Below are positions 6,082 to 8,145 of a stretch of 8,145 nucleotides of DNA, in pieces. Every line of letters begins with the position of its first letter. The stretch's first letter is position 1. The notes below the pieces were generated by a model, which saw nothing but the letters and a program-made list of their open reading frames with translations, was not told where the DNA came from and ran no database searches. Origin of the DNA: Gammaproteobacteria bacterium. Lineage in GTDB: Bacteria > Pseudomonadota > Gammaproteobacteria > Competibacterales > Competibacteraceae. Both the position numbers and the translations under genes were made by a program. The stretch covers positions 1 to 8,145 of the forward strand of contig PWUP01000364.1 in the NCBI GenBank assembly GCA_003562535.1. Direction: 5' to 3'.

Positions 6082-7281
6082 TTAGTAGATTTCGACACGG
6101 TTGCGTCCGGCGGCTTTAGCCCGGTATAACGCTTTATCCGCTTGGCGGAGCAGGTCGTCTTCATCAGTAATGTCCGTGTGACGAGTCGCGACTCCGATAC
6201 TGATGGTGATCACACCCGTATCGCTATCGGGGTGGTGTATCTCGGCTTGTTCCACAGCCTGACGGATTTTTTCTGCAATTAATACCGCGCCTTGGAGTGT
6301 AGTATTGGGCAGTACGATGACGAACTCTTCGCCGCCGTAACGGGCGCAAAAATCACCGCCACGGCGTGTCAATTGGCTCAGCAATTGGGCTATTTTGACC
6401 AGGCAGTGATCGCCGGCCTGATGGCCAAAATGATCATTGAATTGCTTGAAGTGGTCAATATCAATAATAGCCAGCGATAACGGTTGCTGTTCTCGCAGCG
6501 TCCGGCGGTATTCTTCAATGATCTGGGCATTGAAAAACCGTCGATTGGGAATATTGGTGAGAGAGTCAACAATGGCTTGATGGCGTAATACCTCATGCGA
6601 ACGATGGAACATACGTCCTAGGCTTATGACCAGAACACTGCCCGCAGCGGCAATGGCCAGATGACTGCTAATCAGCCCAATTAGGGGAATGGGGGTCACA
6701 TGGGGCAGGGTAACGCTGATGCCACCACGGATATCACCTTGTTGATACCCTTGTTGGCCATGACACGCCAGACACGCCTGCTCAGTGATTAACGGCGCCA
6801 TATAGCGAAACCTGGTTTGTCCATCGTCGCGAGCAAAGAACTCACCGACTTCATTCATGCCGTTCTCAAATCTTTGTAACGCTTCAATTTCCCAAGAATC
6901 AGGGGCATTTTCTGGCCGTAGGGGATTAAGGCTAGTGATGTGAAAATTGACCCCAGTATCGAGTTGCGCTAATTCGCTTAACTGTCGAGTCATATAAGCG
7001 GGGTTAATCATGGTGAGCTGGGTGTCAGCATCGATGTGCACATCACGCTCGGGAATATCCGCAAGATAAGGATTGGGCAGGGTGTGATCCGATACTGGTA
7101 CGTAAACTTTACCATGAGTGGCGTTCCAGTGCCGAGTCAATACAATGTTTTGATACAATGCACGCGCACTCTCGAAAGCAACGTCGGTACGCATCGTAGC
7201 CGCTTGATGAAGGTTCCACCAGAGGGAAGTTCCGATCAGCAGGAGCCACAGACCCATTATGATATGTGTTTTGAACTTCAC
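6082..7281 (-). CDS. Membrane diguanylate cyclase with periplasmic CxxCH (Tll0287-like) sensor
   Basis: 399 residues that should make c-di-GMP from GTP at the inner membrane. TM1 is at about 7-23 and TM2 at about 199-222. Between them lies a periplasmic Tll0287-like (DUF3365) domain with one haem-attachment motif, CLACH (Cys170, Cys173, His174), followed by GDIRGGISV (182-190). The C-terminal GGDEF domain (about 235-399) has an intact active site GGEEF (316-320), metal ligand Asp274, guanine-contact candidates Asn282 and Asp291, and an inhibitory I-site RGGD (307-310) five residues before GGEEF. It is thus predicted to be active and product-inhibited, with redox or haem-ligand input from the periplasm. 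The start is a GTG at 7281; an in-frame TGA lies 12 bp upstream. An ATG at 7257 is the alternative, and neither has a clear Shine-Dalgarno. It follows the DUF3334 gene by 31 bp, likely one operon. Confidence 0.93.
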   Translation of the reverse strand: MKFKTHIIMGLWLLLIGTSLWWNLHQAATMRTDVAFESARALYQNIVLTRHWNATHGKVYVPVSDHTLPNPYLADIPERDVHIDADTQLTMINPAYMTRQLSELAQLDTGVNFHITSLNPLRPENAPDSWEIEALQRFENGMNEVGEFFARDDGQTRFRYMAPLITEQACLACHGQQGYQQGDIRGGISVTLPHVTPIPLIGLISSHLAIAAAGSVLVISLGRMFHRSHEVLRHQAIVDSLTNIPNRRFFNAQIIEEYRRTLREQQPLSLAIIDIDHFKQFNDHFGHQAGDHCLVKIAQLLSQLTRRGGDFCARYGGEEFVIVLPNTTLQGAVLIAEKIRQAVEQAEIHHPDSDTGVITISIGVATRHTDITDEDDLLRQADKALYRAKAAGRNRVEIY

Positions 7282-7312
7282 GTTGGAGCGTCAGCCACGG
7301 AAATTATTCGGC

Positions 7313-8005
7313 CTACATTCCTAATGATTTCAGTAGGTCGTCATAGTCGTTGGGATCGGATGCGGCCGGTGGCGATTTAGGTTTTGGTTTAGCAGCGGCG
7401 GCTTCATCAATCAGTGCGTCTAGGTCGGGCTCTTCATCGGGCTGGAAGTCATTGAGTTTAATGAACTCGGTGTGATCCATTGCCAGTTCGAGATAAAATA
7501 CATTATTGCGCTCAGTATAAAAACTGACTCGGCGCGATTCAGGATTATCGAGGTTGGTGTCCACGCTGAGTACGACCTGTTTACTCAGCGATAACATTTT
7601 TGGTTGGTTTTGAGTAATTTGCGTTTGTAATTCGCGGGCAATTTTGCCGGTGAAATCACCAACGATTTGGTTCATCAACTCCCCCATGACGTTGCCAACT
7701 TCATCCGAAGTATGCGAAGTGGCCAAATCCGTTTTGGACATCCCCATATTCAGCATATAGTTTTCATAGAGTTCCATAGCCGCCGAGGCAGAGAAGTTGA
7801 TGACTACCAAGCCGGAAAATCCACCGTCGAATAACACAAAGCAGCCAATATCGGGTTTGAGGCAGGTTTTGCTGATACGCTGCACCATTGCCGAGTAGCG
7901 CACTTCACTGCTACTGGCTACAGTAAGCACTCGAGTCACCGAATTGCAGAGACTGCGGAGGATATCTTCGGTGCCAAATACCACGGCATAGTCTTGTGTA
8001 CTCAT
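7313..8005 (-). CDS. DUF3334 family CheX-like protein with CheZ-like C-terminal tail
   Basis: 230 residues, cytoplasmic, with no signal or membrane segment. Residues 10-185 match the DUF3334 family as I know it (CLKPDIGCFVLFDGGFSGLV at 48-67; ITQNQPKMLSLSKQV at 130-144). The segment DEVGNVMGELMNQIVGDF (101-118) fits the helix signature of CheC/CheX/FliY phosphatases, with the catalytic-type ExxN at Glu109-Asn112 and a second ExxN at Glu102-Asn105. By analogy it may dephosphorylate a CheY-like receiver; that is inference. After about residue 190 comes an acidic segment DLDALID (194-200), an Ala/Lys/Pro linker (202-213), and a terminal YDDLLKSLGM (221-230) resembling the CheY-binding end of CheZ. 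The ATG at 8005 has AAGG (8016-8013) seven bases upstream. It is first of a likely two-gene operon with the diguanylate cyclase. Confidence 0.85.
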   Translation of the reverse strand: MSTQDYAVVFGTEDILRSLCNSVTRVLTVASSSEVRYSAMVQRISKTCLKPDIGCFVLFDGGFSGLVVINFSASAAMELYENYMLNMGMSKTDLATSHTSDEVGNVMGELMNQIVGDFTGKIARELQTQITQNQPKMLSLSKQVVLSVDTNLDNPESRRVSFYTERNNVFYLELAMDHTEFIKLNDFQPDEEPDLDALIDEAAAAKPKPKSPPAASDPNDYDDLLKSLGM

Positions 8006-8034
8006 TGTTCAGCCTTAGTCGCTACAACTGTTCC

Positions 8035-8060
8035 AAAAAACCTAAACAAAGTTGCTCAGG
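8035..8060 (-). terminator. Weak intrinsic terminator upstream of the DUF3334 gene
   Basis: On the minus strand CCTGAGC (8060-8054) pairs with GTTTAGG (8047-8041), seven pairs with two G-U wobbles around a six-base loop, followed directly by six T residues (8040-8035). The stem includes the TGA of the preceding partial frame (8058-8056). The stem is low in GC, so termination may be partial. Confidence 0.35.
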
Positions 8061-8145
8061 ATGGTTTTTCGGTAATTCGCTCTCCGTTGATAACACCCTT
8101 GCGGGCGAGCAACTGGAGTCCGGGTTGAGCAGTCCCAACCGAATG
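8056..8145 (-). CDS. Probable 3' end of an upstream gene, partial
   Basis: On the minus strand an open frame enters from the right edge and runs 29 codons to a TGA at 8058-8056. The visible end reads LQLLARKGVINGERITEKPS. It looks protein-like in composition, and the stop is immediately followed by a terminator-like hairpin and T-run, which supports a real gene end. The product is not recognisable from so little. It lies 50 bp upstream of the DUF3334 gene on the same strand, so it may share the operon if the terminator is leaky. Confidence 0.4.
   Translation of the reverse strand, partial: HSVGTAQPGLQLLARKGVINGERITEKPS

Noticed and set aside
8012..8036. Sigma-54-like promoter on the minus strand (TTGGAAC-N-TAGC with GG-N10-GC spacing) ahead of the DUF3334 gene.
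   Set aside because: The spacing fits, but initiation would fall about five bases before the ATG and leave the AAGG ribosome site outside the transcript. The -12 element is also imperfect.
1..8145. CRISPR array, transposase or rRNA gene.
   Set aside because: No regularly spaced direct repeats, transposase-like frames or rRNA-like sequence were seen.

Overview
The window looks like chromosomal DNA of a gammaproteobacterium. Three things point that way. The FNR-type regulator matches Escherichia coli FNR residue for residue at every ligand and DNA-contact position checked. A Pat/YfiQ-type protein acetyltransferase is present. So is a DUF3334 (CheX-like) protein of the kind I know from motile gammaproteobacteria. 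Base composition looks moderate by eye. Genus cannot be fixed from this stretch.

Layout, left to right. (1) 1-332, minus: the N-terminal part of an AAA-ATPase-like (PF09820-type) protein that runs off the left edge. (2) 333-613: a divergent intergenic region with a perfect TATAAT hexamer and a large imperfect inverted repeat just ahead of the next gene. (3) 614-3265, plus: an 883-residue Pat/YfiQ-like lysine acetyltransferase with a degenerate acyl-CoA-synthetase (NDP-forming) body and an intact C-terminal GNAT domain. (4) 3286-3765, minus: a stand-alone cyclic-nucleotide-binding-fold protein that converges on pat, with a bidirectional hairpin terminator between them. (5) 3958-4728, plus: an oxygen-sensing FNR regulator, divergent from the previous gene. 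(6) 4815-4901, plus: tRNA-Leu(CAA) with encoded CCA and a plausible promoter. (7) 4963-6072, plus: a secreted, divergent AttH/CrtC-type lipocalin-fold protein with a strong hairpin inside its coding sequence. (8) 8005-6082, minus: two co-directional genes 31 bp apart, a DUF3334/CheX-like protein followed by a membrane diguanylate cyclase with a periplasmic CxxCH (Tll0287-like) sensor domain. (9) 8056-8145, minus: the probable 3' tail of another gene, ending in a weak terminator.

Much of the window is sensory and regulatory: oxygen sensing by a [4Fe-4S] FNR, haem or redox input to c-di-GMP synthesis, a possible response-regulator phosphatase, a cyclic-nucleotide-fold protein and protein acetylation. 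The most interesting observation is in the DUF3334 protein. It combines a CheX-like ExxN helix with a C-terminal tail that resembles the CheY-docking peptide of CheZ, and a second upstream segment resembles the FliM CheY-binding peptide. This suggests a tethered CheY-type phosphatase or scaffold encoded beside a diguanylate cyclase.
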